Shown piece after piece: positions 11,166-22,856 of a DNA stretch of 64,000 bases; positions within the stretch are counted from its first letter, which is position 1; every line of letters begins with the position of its first letter. The stretch comes from Neonectria sp. B-13 (taxonomy: Eukaryota > Ascomycota > Sordariomycetes > Hypocreales > Nectriaceae): contig NOKP01000004.1 in the NCBI GenBank assembly GCA_002682825.1, positions 17,711 to 81,710 of the forward strand, in the 5' to 3' direction. The notes under the pieces are model-generated. The model did not search any database, was not told where the DNA came from, and saw only the letters and a program-made list of their open reading frames with translations. The position numbers were made by a program, and so were the translations under genes.

Positions 11166-13007
11166 GACAAAGATATGGAATGACGCGCTGGTTCGTAGTC
11201 AATATATTTGATAGTTTCCTCGCCTCTTTGTTTCCACTATCTGATGTGGAGATAGGCGGGCGCGCGGCCCACCTATCAGTCGCCGTAGAAACCTCTAATT
11301 ATGTTCTCCCTTCTTCTACTATAGGTTCTCTCTGCTCATTTGCTTTATATGAATGTTTTATAATACTAAATTCTTTATAAGAAATCCTACCATAATTAAA
11401 CTGAATTATATTATATATAAGTGACTTAAAATAATAAGATATTAATGTTTCCTTTAGTAACAGCGGAGGGGTGCGCCATGTCATGTGACATGTTCCTATA
11501 TAAGCGGTTTCCCTGCCGCCCAACGTCCATCCACCCCTCTTGAACTTGTACTCTTGACTTCTGCCCCTTCTATCGCTCCTCATTTCCTCCTCAGCCTACG
11601 TTCCATTTCTATAAGCTGGCTGCATTATCCGCTCGGTTGCATGGGACCGCCATCATCGCTCCAGGGCAACTTGGCAACAGCATCGGCCGCATTCTCCCTT
11701 TCCCACCGATAGGACGACTGGCTGCATCGTATGAATACTTTCCAAGGAACTCTTCCTTACTCGCCTGGAAGACTTTTACACCTGTATGAACCTTCCCTCC
11801 TTGCTTATGGCCTTCTGCTGTACACTGACTAATGCCTGAAGCCGCCGTTGAAGCCATTCTCTTGAGACGGATGGTCTGACAGGAGCATAGCCTCTCGTCG
11901 TCACGCTCCATTCTCAGGCAGCAGGCACCCAACTGGGTTGTTGGTCCTCGTGAGGCCTCCTACGGGGAGCTGACCAGTCGCGAAAATGCTGCAAAGGCCG
12001 ACTGCGTCTATGTTCAAGGCAGACTGAAGGCGATGCGCTCTTGGCGTACACTTGATGGGGCTGGGATGGCTAGCTCCGGCGAGCTGAAGCATAGCCCCTC
12101 TTCCCTTTCTTCCTTCGTAACGGAGCAGTGAATGAGTCTGACCCATCGCGAATTCACCAATACAGGGGCAGTGAACTGGCGTCATTTCGAGACGCCTCTT
12201 CTGTGGCTGCTGGCCCCTATTGCCCCTTCGTCCCTCTGATTCGCCATGGATGAGGTAACGGCTGAGTGGCATGAAAGGGAAGGAGTATGTTGCATATACG
12301 AACGCATGGGTCGATGACACAACGGCCTTTCGGGTTCTGCGGATGGAGGTTGGGTGATGTCACACGGAGGTAGAGGGGCGAAGCGAGGCGAGACGGGGCT
12401 CGTCCTACGCTTGGTCTCGGCCTCGGCCACCTCCTTACCCTCGGCTATTCGGGCGATGCTGCAGGTATCAGGAGTCCGGGTGGCCAGAGAACTCGCGGGC
12501 CAGGGATGATCGGCATCTAGTTGGCCGAGCTAGGTGACATCGTCAGAGTCAGGTGGGCAAGCAGAAACCGCCGGCTGTTGGGAGCCAGACTCCGCTCATA
12601 CAACACGGGGATACGATTCGTGCACGAAGACCACGAGCAACCAACAGGTATGTCTCGGGGCTGACTCCGGAGTCGCCGAGGACTTTACCTTGCCAATGAA
12701 AGAGTCGACTTCCTGGCAAGAGATTAGGTGACGAGGCAGTGAGAGTCTTCTCTTTACGCAACTGCGTTGGTCTGGCTCGGCAGTTGCCCCATTGGTAGAG
12801 ATAACGGGGATGGGGATGCGGCGGCCTCCTTTCGAGCACCCCCTTTGTCTCGGATGGGCGGATGGTAGGGAGAAGCCGGGCAGCACCTGGAGGCGGCAGG
12901 AAGGCCATGGCGTACAAGCTAGCTCAAGCATTAAAGCTGGACGGTGCCCGCCTACTTAACAACGCTATCCGAGCAAATCTCACATCTTTTACCTCCTCAA
13001 CAGAAGC
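11166..13007. other. intergenic, with an AT-rich patch at about 11330-11460
   Basis: The patch at 11330-11460 is strikingly AT-rich (runs such as TTATATTATATATAA), in contrast to GC-rich flanks at 11500-12900. Several ORFs of 100-140 codons exist on the minus strand at 11609-12931, but they overlap in different frames and show no family signature, so none is called. The 3' part holds the promoter of the SANT gene. Confidence 0.5.
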
Positions 13008-14826
13008 ATGCGCAGCTCGACTATGACACCAACCAACACTCTTGATGCCAGCTGGCAGAAGCAGCAGCAGGCTCATCCTCCTTCGCCTTCACCGGCGGAA
13101 ACCTCATCCCTACGTGAAGACAAAGACAACCGCCCGTCGACTTCTGGGGTCGGAGCTTCCAATGAGCCAATATGGATCCCCTCTGATGTCGACTCCGATG
13201 CGGAGGATGACGGGGATGACAGTCAAGATTTTGATGACTCACAATCCGATGCCACGCTTCCATCGATCAACAGTCTTGCTGCACAGTCTCAGCGCAGGAA
13301 CACGATCCATGCGGGTAAGCACTAAAGACTGTCTGCTCTCTCGAAGCACCGGAGGTCTAACACCCGATCTAGACAGTCCCAGCAAGGTATTTGTTGACAT
13401 CGATGTTCATTATGTCGACTTGACTACAACCCACGCAATTGAGTCAGATACTGTTACCAGCGTGGCCCAGGGATCCCCAAGATCTTCATCGCACATTGCT
13501 GTCAACCCTCCAACGCCAGCACAGACATCACAGATGCCCGATCTCACGCAATTTACCCCAGATCAGGCTCCTTATCAAGGTGATGATGTGCCTGTGAGCG
13601 GTACCCTTCCATGCCACGATGGCATTCCCGAGACCCCCTACGAAAACCCTCAAAGACAACTATCTCAAGACATGTCTGAAGGGCAGGGCCTTGCTACTGT
13701 CGATGCAACAGAGCCAAGACCTGTTACAGACGACGCTATGCACGTCGCAACACCATTTCCTTCGTCACGGAACACTCCGGATTCCCCAACGCGAGTACGA
13801 GCGTCGCAGCCGCCCACCCTTGCGCCGATTGGCACGGATGATGCTCTGTGTCAAGGCGATGATATGTCTGTGAGTGCTGCTCCTTCACGCTGCAGCAGCA
13901 TTCCTGGGACATATGACATATCCTCCCCAAGACAACCATCGTTCGAAATGCCTCAAGAGTGGGACCACAGAACGAGCGGTCGGCAATCCAAAGACGCCGA
14001 GGCCCGTGTATTGTCTGAGGGCGCATCTCAACCGTCATTAGGAGCCAGCGCATCCCCTTCTCAGCCACTAGGTCCGATAATGCGCCACCACGCCCATCGT
14101 CAGTCCATGCATAGATTGGTCCAAGACGACGATAATAGCAGTAGTGACGCAGGCAGCGAGTCCCAAGGAAGTGAATCCCATCTTGCGAATTTGCGGCGTG
14201 ATAAGGACTATTGTCCCTCTTACACGGAAGCCGAAGAGATGGGCTTAGGCGACGAGTCTAACGGCGAAGATCAATGCCCACGCAAGCGCCGCAAGGTCTC
14301 GAGGACCTCTGCCAGTTTGCTGCATGATGCAGCAGCTAGGGCTGAGCGCCCTCGTCGGGGAAGACCGTCTTTGAGATCAAGGGGGAAGAATACCCAGGCA
14401 AGCAGTATCCTCAGCCCAGCGTCATCTCAAGCGATGTCCGATGAGACTGAAGTCAGGGCACTTCTCGCCAGCTTTAAGGAATGGCCGCTGGAGAATGCTT
14501 CACTCAAGCGCATAACCGAGAACGGCAAAACATCTTTCCAGTTACAGTTCAACTGGACTCCTTGCACAGAGCATGGGCATGCCAGCAGCACCGTTCGGGA
14601 TCGAGTTAATTCACCCTCGACACAGACGAGGGGCAAGGCCAAGCGAGCTTCAAGAGCCAAATATACCCCACAGGAAGATGCCCTTCTCATCAATTTAAAG
14701 GAGAGTAGGGAGATGCTTACGTGGCCCGAGATTCATCGGCGGTTTAGTGAGGCCTATCCAGGGCGGCCTGTCGAGAGCCTACAGGTGCATTACTCTACGA
14801 AGCTCAAGCGTCGTGAGAGATCCTAG
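13008..14826 (+). CDS. nuclear SANT/Myb-like domain protein
   Basis: Two exons, 13008-13314 and 13373-14826, joined by a 58-bp intron (donor GTAAGC, branch TCTAAC, acceptor TAG) give 586 residues. Most of the protein is Ser/Pro/Asp-rich and probably disordered, with an acidic patch (SDAEDDGDDSQDFDD) near residue 65. It has two imperfect internal repeats built on QGDD(V/M)xVS. Basic nuclear-targeting sequences (RKRRK) and an AT-hook-like RPRRGRP lie around residues 420-450. The C-terminal 55 residues (TPQEDALLINLKE, TWPEIHRRF, LQVHYSTKLK) form a SANT/Myb-like helix-turn-helix as seen in many lineage-specific fungal nuclear proteins. Likely DNA- or chromatin-binding; targets unknown. Confidence 0.7.
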
Positions 14827-15719
14827 CACGCCTTTGGCGGTGGATATCAAATATGTCCAGAGCCCGCTTGAACTGGGGCCTTGCGCCTTGATGGAGTTCA
14901 AGGCCGCGGAGGATGGCTTTTGGGCTGAATGAGGAACGGGGACTAGTTTATGGAGTTGTTTCCGGGACGGAATGATGGAGTCCTTCAGATCCTTTTTAAT
15001 ACTAGGTTAATGAGGAAGTAGGAACAATTAAGCCAGGCCGCTAACCCTGGATGGACCAGTACTTTAATAATATACGATGTCTTTCCCTTGCTGCTCGAAT
15101 GCCCGATAGTGTCAGCTGAGTGCTTAGATGTCATCTCTCTAGCTATCAATCTCAAACCCCGAATTGAAGAGCACCATCGGCGGGTCGGCCAAGATGTCCA
15201 ACGTCAATCTTTGTCCTTAGAATTCGCCCTCCTCGCCTACTTCTTCTTCCTCATCCCAGTTACCAATTCCGCCACCTCTAATGCCGCGTCGGGTGAGCCC
15301 CTTCTCCCTTGCAGATAGGACTGTATCTTAGCTGGAGAAATTTCAACGCTGTCACCTTGCCAGAAAACTCGTCTGCAAGTCCTTCGACTGTACTGTTGGT
15401 TGTCGGCTGCTCCCTTACTCTAGTCTTGGGATTTCTGAGGACTACAACTATACTACATCCTTAAACAGCAGGGGGGAAATGTGGAAAGGAATACTCTATT
15501 GCGTACGACCAGATACATCTCACTACAATTCCTGCCATAGTAAATCCTAACGGCAAATGGAAACCCGCTTCCTAGGGTCTTATACATGGGTGTGCTCTAC
15601 ATAGTAGATTGAACTCTGCTCTAAAGCTTTATAGACCAACCACTACCTTTTCCTACTCCCAAGCAGGTGAAGAGAGATCTCTAGGCATAGAGCTGAGCTA
15701 ATTAGTACAAAGACCCCAT
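14827..15719. other. intergenic between convergent genes
   Basis: The tails of the SANT gene (plus strand) and the sirtuin-like gene (minus strand) meet here. Only short ORFs were found. AT content rises from 15000 to 15700. No repeat or RNA gene was recognised. Confidence 0.5.
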
Positions 15720-17306
15720 CTACCCAAGCATCATTGAAGCAAAATTGTCACAGTCTCCAAGATACTCAAAGCTAATGAGAGACTGGAAGGCTTCTCCAAG
15801 CGTTGGTGATTCCTTGCTTACCCATACGACCACATTATCTGGATTATTTGCCCTTACAACTTTGCAGAGATGCTTAGTAAAACCCGCTAGCGAAGGAATC
15901 AACAGCCTTGTCCCAACGATTAGGACGGCGTCGATGGGCTGCGCTAGTTCGTGGTTGAATGCGGCCGTGATCTCTGCTTCGTTAGGACAATCTTCTCCGT
16001 AAAGAAGAATCCTTGGTCGGAGAAATCCCACGTCTCGCCTTCGTTTGCTTCTCATGACCCGCTTCCTCTGCTCTTTTATACATAATGGACAGGGAGCCAT
16101 GACCCATCGTGAGAAGGACCGTGGAGTAACCCGTTTTGTGTGTGATGGCCTTAAGTAACAGACTAATGTGTCCGCCCGGCCATGGAGCCACATTGTCCTC
16201 TGAGAGAGATGAGGAAGCCTAGTTTGGCGACAATCGATGTTTTGAGTGTAATGGTATCGAAGGTGGCCAGACTGAGCCAAGCGCTCGGCGAAGGTATCGA
16301 ATGGGGTGAACGGGGCTTTTCGACCAGACCGCAACTTCTGCAAGATATCGGCGTGTAGCTTATCGGCCGACTCCGATGTTGAATAGGCTGATGCGTCGTA
16401 TACAATGCGGCTGGATTTCTTGGAGCGGGAAGAGCTCCGATAGTCGGGGACTGATGAGTCTGGTTCAGAGGTGCTGCTGACGGTGGAACGGAAGTGGGAC
16501 TTACTGCCTGTGTTGGTCGAGACGCCAGCGCCGCTGATTATGATGATGTTTTTCTTGGTACGGAGCTTTTCGTTCAGGAGTTTCAGGTCTCCTGGATGGG
16601 ATAGGCTGGACGTAGAAACATCTGGGGCACCATCAGGGAGCCTTACGCTAGGGATGTCAGGCGGGAACACAAAGGAGGGTTCCTGTAAAGGCTGTCCCAA
16701 CTCATGGGTGAGACTGCTTCCAGAGTGTCGGCAACGTTGCCAAATGGTTTGAGGACGGTGTGGATCGAAGGTTGAGAGCGGATGTCCTCGTTCTAGCCAT
16801 CTCAAAGCCGCTAGGCTAAGGTTATCGATTGTGACCTGGACCTTCTCCCAAAATCGATCAAGGTACTCGGTGCGGAAAATATTAAAAGAGCACTCAACGG
16901 CACGGTGGCGTGCGATGCAAGAGGCACAAGCGAAGCCCCAGTATGTCGGGAGAAAGACGCAATCCGGGAAGGGCATGGCGCTGCCGTTACGGTTGTAGTT
17001 CTCGTCACAGTTGGTGCACGGTGCAAGGGCAAGTTGGCCTTTCGAGTAGGCGAGAAAGGCGTTGACAGCGTCGGCGCGCTTGGCGAGCTTTGTTAAGAGG
17101 TCGTTGGAAACGTGAAAGCAGGTGAGACGTTGAGGCGGAAGGAGAGATGCCTTAGCTTGGACCTTAGTAGTGATGTATGGTTTGAGCTGGTCAGCTTCGA
17201 TGGGGACTTGAAGCCATCCGTGTTCGAGGTCGACTTGGTCAAGCTGCGACTGTCAGCACGAGACTTTACAACTCATGATAGCGCGTACCTGGCGTTCGGG
17301 GGCCAT
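15720..17306 (-). CDS. sirtuin-like NAD-dependent deacylase with N-terminal Cys-rich module
   Basis: The proposed model has a short first exon 17306-17289 (MAPERQ), a 39-bp intron and one long exon 17249-15720, giving 515 residues. An N-terminal module (C84-x2-C87 ... FPDC ... CASC ... ECSF) resembles the fungal Cys-rich DUF3716 family. The sirtuin part has all core motifs in order: GAGVS (246-250), PDYRS (about 275), TQNID (341-345), LHG with the catalytic-type His (about 362), and VGT. A 20-residue Ser-rich insert separates GAGVS from PDYRS, which are adjacent in Hst3/Hst4-type sirtuins. Of the zinc ligands only CPLC is a clear pair; the first pair is reduced to one Cys. Known: sirtuins remove acyl groups from lysines using NAD+. 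Whether this one is active is uncertain. The intron is shorter than usual, so the first exon is tentative. Confidence 0.7.
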
Positions 17307-18216
17307 GGCGATAGTAGTATTCGCTGGCTAGGGTGAGTGGTCGGTGGTTGGCTGTTGCTTGTTGAGAGTCGCTTGGTCGGGTGGCGGGCTGGTCGAGCAG
17401 CAAGTCAGTCGGGCGAGGTTGAGGCGAGCGAGGAATGAAGAACGAGGACGAGGAAGGAAGGACGAGGAAGAGGAAGGATGAGAGGGAAGAGGGGGGTTTA
17501 AGTACTCCAGACGACTGGCGGACTGGCGGACCGACTCCAAAGCCCCAAGGGTGCAGCTGTTCACGGTGCTTGGGTTGGGGGGCTGGCTTGTGATCCGTCT
17601 GGCCACTCATGTCTTCCGATGCCGGCCATAATGTCACGGCCCGAAGGGCAGTGGGGTGAGAGACTTGAGTAAAACGGTCATGCCCTCCCCGAGTTGGGCG
17701 CTGTTCCCTGTTCCTTCTTCTTCTCTTTCCCATCTTTGTCTTTCCCCCTTGCCCCTAGTACTCGAGTTTGTTCTCAACACCTCCCGTTTCTAGAATGTCT
17801 CCCGCTAGCGGTCCAACGACTAGAACATGATCTTTAGGAGCATATTTCAAAAGAGCTTAATCCCTCTCTTTGGAGACGCCACTCAAAAAGGATGCTCTAG
17901 GGATCCCACGCCATCAAGGCTATGAAATCGATAAGCCTTGACACAAGCCACCACGATAATGGTCACTTCTAGCTAGTGCTTCAAAGAGGATGCTATATTT
18001 CCGAGAACTAGGGGGCTTTGAAATTAATCTAAGACAGAAGCAGGCTATTAATTGTATCTTTGCCCTCACAATATACCCAGTCCTTCAACTGCTCAATAAA
18101 AGAAATCAACAAAGTCTTAAGATCCCACACTAGGTCATCTATGCCCATTTCCTTCATAACATCGACAACTGTAAAGCTATAAAACCAGCTAACTACTTAT
18201 CATAGGAGCAAGAGAG
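17307..18216. other. intergenic
   Basis: Promoter side of the sirtuin gene, with CT/GA-rich low complexity at 17400-17490. From 17800 to 18200 the sequence is AT-richer and may include old transposon debris, but no element could be identified. Confidence 0.4.
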
Positions 18217-18732
18217 CTAGTTACTTGAGGTTACAGCAACAGGAGGTAGCAGGATTGGGCCAACAGAGAGCAATTGACGGCCATGCAGTTGTGGCAAAGA
18301 TGAGTTGTCGGCGAGAGATCTGAAGCTTGGTTGGCGATTCGGAGTCAACGCGATCTCTGAGTCTCCCATTGGCCTTGAGCTCTCCAAAAGTTGATAGCCC
18401 ACAGTTGAGATTGTCATATAGAGGAGCCACTGTGGGAACATCAACCTCTCATAGTATCCAGCAAGCGACAGCCCAAGTACTAATGCTGAGATCATCATGA
18501 GAAGCAAGCCCAGGAGCCACAAATGATCAGCCGTACGTTTCGGTACCCTCTCTGAAGATATGCCTCGAGAAGCGAAAAGGATGACTCCAATGGTGGTAGC
18601 TTGGGAAGTGAATGGTGCGATGTAAGCAAGTTCGAGGGGAGTCGGAATCTCCGGAACCATTGCGAAGATAATAGGACTATTAGTCCACCACAGAGCCCGA
18701 CTCCGGAGCCTCTCCACAACGCCACGAACCAT
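18217..18732 (-). CDS. hypothetical small membrane protein
   Basis: A 171-codon single frame. It contains a strong 22-residue hydrophobic helix (WLLGLLLMMISALVLGLSLAG) and two weaker ones (LAYIAPFTSQATTIGVILF and WLLYMTISTVGYQLL), with a polar Ser-rich C-terminal tail. No family was recognised. An alternative start is the inner Met of MVPEIPTPLE. It is divergent from the plus-strand gene at 18760, leaving only a short shared upstream region. Confidence 0.4.
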   Translation of the reverse strand: MVRGVVERLRSRALWWTNSPIIFAMVPEIPTPLELAYIAPFTSQATTIGVILFASRGISSERVPKRTADHLWLLGLLLMMISALVLGLSLAGYYERLMFPQWLLYMTISTVGYQLLESSRPMGDSEIALTPNRQPSFRSLADNSSLPQLHGRQLLSVGPILLPPVAVTSSN

Positions 18733-18759
18733 TCGACTGAAGTCACAACTGGCGTATCG

Positions 18760-19552
18760 ATGGCCCAGAAGGAGAACAACCCATGGAGCTCTTCTGATGG
18801 GGAGCCGGCTGCAATTTGTGAGGACGACTTAGAAAAACCATCAGCACACATCAAAGACGCGAACGTCCCCCTGGGTTGCACCAACTGCAACAAGGTTCAT
18901 GGCTTGGATGGCGCAAACGACTCCGGAAACAGTCCAAGCCAACTGCCGTGGCTGGAGGCTGTCGTTGATGAACACGAACTGATAGACTATTTATTTCGAG
19001 GACTCGGAGGATGACAGCTCAACAACCCAGGGATCGAAACAAGTCGAGACGGACAACAGTTCCATCAATCAGCACAGCCGTAGCACTCCTGATGCTGTAG
19101 AGGGCGAGTGCAATTCGAAGGGAGCTCGAAACTGGCCAACAGCCAAGGAGCAGCCTCCTGCTCAGGCTATTGATCTCACGGCCGACATCGACGGCGACGA
19201 AACAGGTAAGGGCGAGAGAACATGGCCTATCCCAGAGCATGATGTTCAGGGCAGGCCTATTTTTAAGGAGTCTGCCAACGAAGAGATTGACTTTCTTGAC
19301 TTGACGACCGGAAGCGGAGCGGCCTACGGAGCTAACACCGAAAGGGTGTCGCCAGCAGTTCAGCCTGCCGCTGCTGTTACGTTCATTGACCTCACAAAAC
19401 CTAGGAAGCGAAAGCGGAGACAGGAACCTAGAGTTGGCCCGAAAGTAGACACTGCTGGTGTGCGTCTCCAATCAGTCGATATTATGTGGGAGGGTGAGCC
19501 GAAGATTGCAAGATGGATGGGGGGCGGGAGTTTGCGGTGCAGGAAGGTCTGA
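18760..19552 (+). pseudogene. acidic Ser-rich hypothetical protein, one apparent frameshift
   Basis: The frame starting MAQKENNPWSSSDGEPAA runs to DEHELIDY near 18990. A one-base shift then lets it continue as FEDSEDDSS... to the end at 19552, with repeated IDLTADIDGD, IDFLDLTT and FIDLTKPRKRKRR segments. These (I/F)DLT motifs next to acidic stretches and a basic cluster resemble SUMO-interacting and nuclear-targeting patches, so a nuclear protein is plausible. A possible intron (donor GTAAGG at 19206) may also be present. The frame break could be a sequencing error, an unseen intron or a real disabling mutation. Confidence 0.4.
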
Positions 19553-20003
19553 AAGCGGAATGGGGAGGATCGAGAGGCTCCTAGATATAAGGAGGTGACA
19601 TCCCTCGAGGTATGTGTCAACGGTCAATTGTCCGGGGCTGAGATCAACAAGGCAGATGGCGAAATCTGGGAAGGGTGAGATTTTGATTGCAGGGTCACAC
19701 TTAGGTCTGGTGAGGTCCGACTCCTGGTGGAATACCCCAATATATCATAGGAAGGAATGTTATACTGGAAAGGGGAGCAATGGTCAAAGCGTATAAAGTT
19801 TCTAGATTAGAACTATTCAAGTTCACTACAATATGAGGTGCCTTCATCGCTTTCAGTTCGCGCACGCTTCCGGGGAGACTCTTCCCAGCTGTTAGCGATG
19901 ATTTATGAAAGGGTTGAGTTCGACTGACGCTGGACCAAGTGCAGTGGCTGGTCTGTTTTATCTGCACAACGGAGATGATTGGCTTTGAGATCTGCCTAGA
20001 AGT

Positions 20004-20714
20004 TCAGCCTATTGCTTCAAAACATAGCTCATAAGACAGACCATCAAGAAATTGGGCGTAGTTTGAATTCTGAAGAAGCACTTTGTCTTCTCGCAAACTC
20101 TCTAGCAATTGGTAGACCCTTGGTGGCCACGATTTTGCCGACCTGCTTTCAACGAAAGTGGTGATGCAAGAAAACAGCTCGTTCGGCATCTTGTGCAAAA
20201 GCCAGGCGCTTGGTGCAAAGGTGAGTGCCCAAGAAACTATCCCGTCTGGGTTCAAACTCCGCAGCATTCTGCACCTTGCTTCGAAGGTTGGGTGGCTCAT
20301 AGGACCTCTGTGTCCAGGTGAGAGAAAATCTTTTGGGCCGATGAAGATGATCTTGATGCTCCTTTCGAACGAATCTGGCCTTCTAACTTCTTCCTTAGAG
20401 ATAACTTTGGCAGTGATTGTTGATACCTTGAATCTCAGAGCTGCACTTGCCTCCCAAGCATACTTGGACTCCGCTTTGGAAAGTAGGGTAGCCCCAATTC
20501 CTTCAAGCTTCTGTGCTAGGACAATCAACTCGTCGAGTTCATTCTCTTTGCACGTAATAGGATCAAAGTCAATAATAAGGTCCCTTAGGGTTTTAGTAGA
20601 GGAGACAATGTGGGCCAACGTTGTGGTAGCCATTGGTAAGTTAAATGAAGTAGAAGCACCAGGATCGAATACTGGTACGTTGAAAGTATCTTGAAACAAC
20701 TGGGCAGACAACAT
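20004..20714 (-). CDS. hypothetical single-exon protein, 236 aa
   Basis: An ATG-started frame of 236 residues with a mixed helical composition. N-terminal segments ATTTLAHIVSSTKTLRDLIIDF and ELDELIVLAQKLEGIGATLL look like a helical bundle, and the C-terminus has LLHKMPNELFSCITTFVE. No catalytic motif, signal peptide or membrane helix was recognised. The promoter, about 150 bp upstream, carries an inverted-repeat form of the recurrent G-rich element (20854-20875). Confidence 0.55.
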   Translation of the reverse strand: MLSAQLFQDTFNVPVFDPGASTSFNLPMATTTLAHIVSSTKTLRDLIIDFDPITCKENELDELIVLAQKLEGIGATLLSKAESKYAWEASAALRFKVSTITAKVISKEEVRRPDSFERSIKIIFIGPKDFLSPGHRGPMSHPTFEARCRMLRSLNPDGIVSWALTFAPSAWLLHKMPNELFSCITTFVESRSAKSWPPRVYQLLESLREDKVLLQNSNYAQFLDGLSYELCFEAIG

Positions 20715-20853
20715 GAGGTCTTGAGAACCTAAGGCTTTTAATCAACCCCGAAGAGGCTTGCTCGGGTCTAACTTCAACCGTTCAAGGGTTGCAAAAAGGT
20801 ATCCTTGGAGAATGTGAAAGATCAACTGGCGCTGACGTCAAGCATTGAAAGGT

Positions 20854-20875
20854 AGGGTGCCTGAAAACGCACCCT
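20854..20875. promoter_or_regulatory. inverted-repeat form of the recurrent element
   Basis: AGGGTGC and GCACCCT face each other across CTGAAAAC. The right arm with its flank (GAAAACGCACCCTGG, 20863-20877) closely matches the copy at 22762-22776. It lies about 145 bp upstream of the 20714 start. Confidence 0.5.
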
Positions 20876-21477
20876 GGTACTGATCCAGATGTTAGAGAGT
20901 GAATCCTAGAGGAACAGGCCTGACGTAAACTAGCGAAGAGGATGCCTACAAGTGAAGGTGCATGAAGACGCATGACACGGTCGGTGGGGACCGAATTTCA
21001 CTTGGGGGTCTCCCTACTGAGTTATCGTAGTGTCTTACGCCTCTCGAAACTTCAAGGTTCAGCATTCTGTTATTGGTAGTTACCGCGATACTCCGGCCTT
21101 GAGGCTTGGCGTGTTGCCCTCACATGATTGAGGTGTGTTGGTTCAACGGCACAACCAACCCCATTAGCCCGAACCGTACGTCGGATGACCCGGAGGCCGC
21201 CAAGAGAAGACTCGTCATCGGTCAACAAGGCGTCACATGAGTATACGCGCCCTTGTTGCAGGGATGACTAAAATCAGATCCGACAAGGGTAGTCAAAGCC
21301 GGACCCGACAGGGGAGTCAAAACAGGACCCAACAGAGGTCGTCGAATGTAGAAAGCCGGTGCCAGATAAGTGGGCGAGGCTCCAGACACTATCGCAATTC
21401 TAGAGTATTCACCACCTTCGCCTCACCAACTTTCATAGTTCCTTGCTACTCAATTTTCCACTCTACAAACACCGCCA

Positions 21478-22445
21478 TGGCGACGCTAGCTCAATGCTTG
21501 AACTGCTATCCGGTACTCAACACCCTGTTTTCCTACCTCTCCGCCACCGACTCAGCAATTCTGCTTGCAGTCCTTGGGCTTTTATACGACGCAAATAACA
21601 ACGCATACGTGAGATACGTCAACATCTACAAGGACATCCCCGACCAAGCAGGATGGATCGAAAAGATGGTGTCGAAAGGCCATACCTTGCTGTTGGTCGG
21701 CAAAGACTTGGAGTCACTTGAGCATTCATACAAATACCCTCTAACGTACTGGAAACAACACCCTCGGAGTGAGACAAGAAGCCTCTGGCTAGTGGCCCTT
21801 GCAGTAAAAATGTACAAACAAACCCTGACGAAACCGGATACGCGTGCCGCCACAGATGAGAATGGCAATGTGTTTGAAATTCCCAAATTCTCAGAGCCTT
21901 ACTTACGACATTGCCACTCCGGAGGAGCCTGCCCGAACGTTCTCTGCTTTCCTTTTCCGCTCTCCATGTCGTTCAATATGCCGCCGCCCCTTCCATGGCC
22001 AGACTGCACCTACGACATGATGGAAAAGCGTTCATGGCTTACGCTCTCACGGGACAAGGACTCAAACATCAGCTTGGTCTATCTCCAGAACTTCTGCATG
22101 GATGATATGATTTGTGACGAGTCTACGATCTTGTCTGAACCTTACTATTCGGCTATATTTGGCGCATCAGCGCCTTTTGGGTCACCAATCCGTGTCCCGT
22201 ACATCAACATGATGGACGGAGAAGTAAGGATCAGCATCACTGAGACATACACATATAATGATCCACTTGACCCCCCTGCTATAGGGTGGGTAGGCGAGGA
22301 ATGGAGTTCGGAGTCAGACATGGACACATTTACTTTCGCATTTTACCGACTCAGGCCCGTTCCGAGGAACCTGCCTTACCGTCGCCAGCATGAGTTCATG
22401 GCGATAGAGTTCACAGGTCTTGACCCCGATTTACACGAGGGATAG
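21478..22445 (+). CDS. hypothetical protein with F-box-like N-terminus
   Basis: An ATG at 21478 gives 322 residues; the open frame extends further upstream, but that part is arginine-rich and repeat-like. Residues 10-40 (YPVLNTLFSYLSATDSAILLAVLGL) have the spacing of a fungal F-box-like motif. The rest is aromatic-rich with no recognised domain. If F-box-like, it would recruit substrates to an SCF ubiquitin ligase; this is inference only. Just upstream (21270-21340) a 20-odd-bp direct repeat (GACA-GGG-AGTCAAA) occurs twice. Confidence 0.5.
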
Positions 22446-22856
22446 TGACAGAAACGTTGCGGAATAGAGGGACATCAAGTTGTATTCAATCTTCTTCTTT
22501 AGAATCAATAAATCAGATTACTTGACCGCAAGACGAGCCATAATTCCAAGGCGTATTGCAATGCTTGGTGCATGACGTGATGCAGGGTGGTGTGGAGGGG
22601 ATCTAGAGGGAACCCGCGGAAAGGTGTTCAACCCTGTTTCTTCTGGTGGAGCCTTTGGCTAATCCTCTTGGCCAGTTAACAGGGAAAGGAGGCATTCCCA
22701 TCTAGCGGGATCAAAGACCCCTGGAGAGGGCTTGAGACGTGTTTACAACATGGGGGTAACAGAAACCGCACCCCGCTGTTTTGCCCCCAGGGGAATTAAA
22801 AGGGGTGCTGTGTCGCGATCAGCTGCCTCTTATTCCTTCACTAACAAGTAGGCAAA
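22446..22856. other. intergenic, promoter of the coiled-coil gene
   Basis: No gene. It holds the recurrent element at 22762-22776 and a polypurine GGGAATTAAAAGGGG stretch near 22790. Confidence 0.5.
22762..22776. promoter_or_regulatory. recurrent G-rich element
   Basis: GAAACCGCACCCCGC, whose reverse is GCGGGGTGCGGTTTC, 81 bp upstream of the 22857 start codon. Confidence 0.5.

Noticed and set aside
11609..12931. Several 100-140 codon minus-strand ORFs
   Set aside because: Overlapping in different frames, GC-driven, no splice support or recognisable family.
17266..17733. 155-codon minus-strand ORF upstream of the sirtuin
   Set aside because: Low-complexity Ser/Pro sequence over a CT-rich promoter stretch and overlaps the better-supported sirtuin start.
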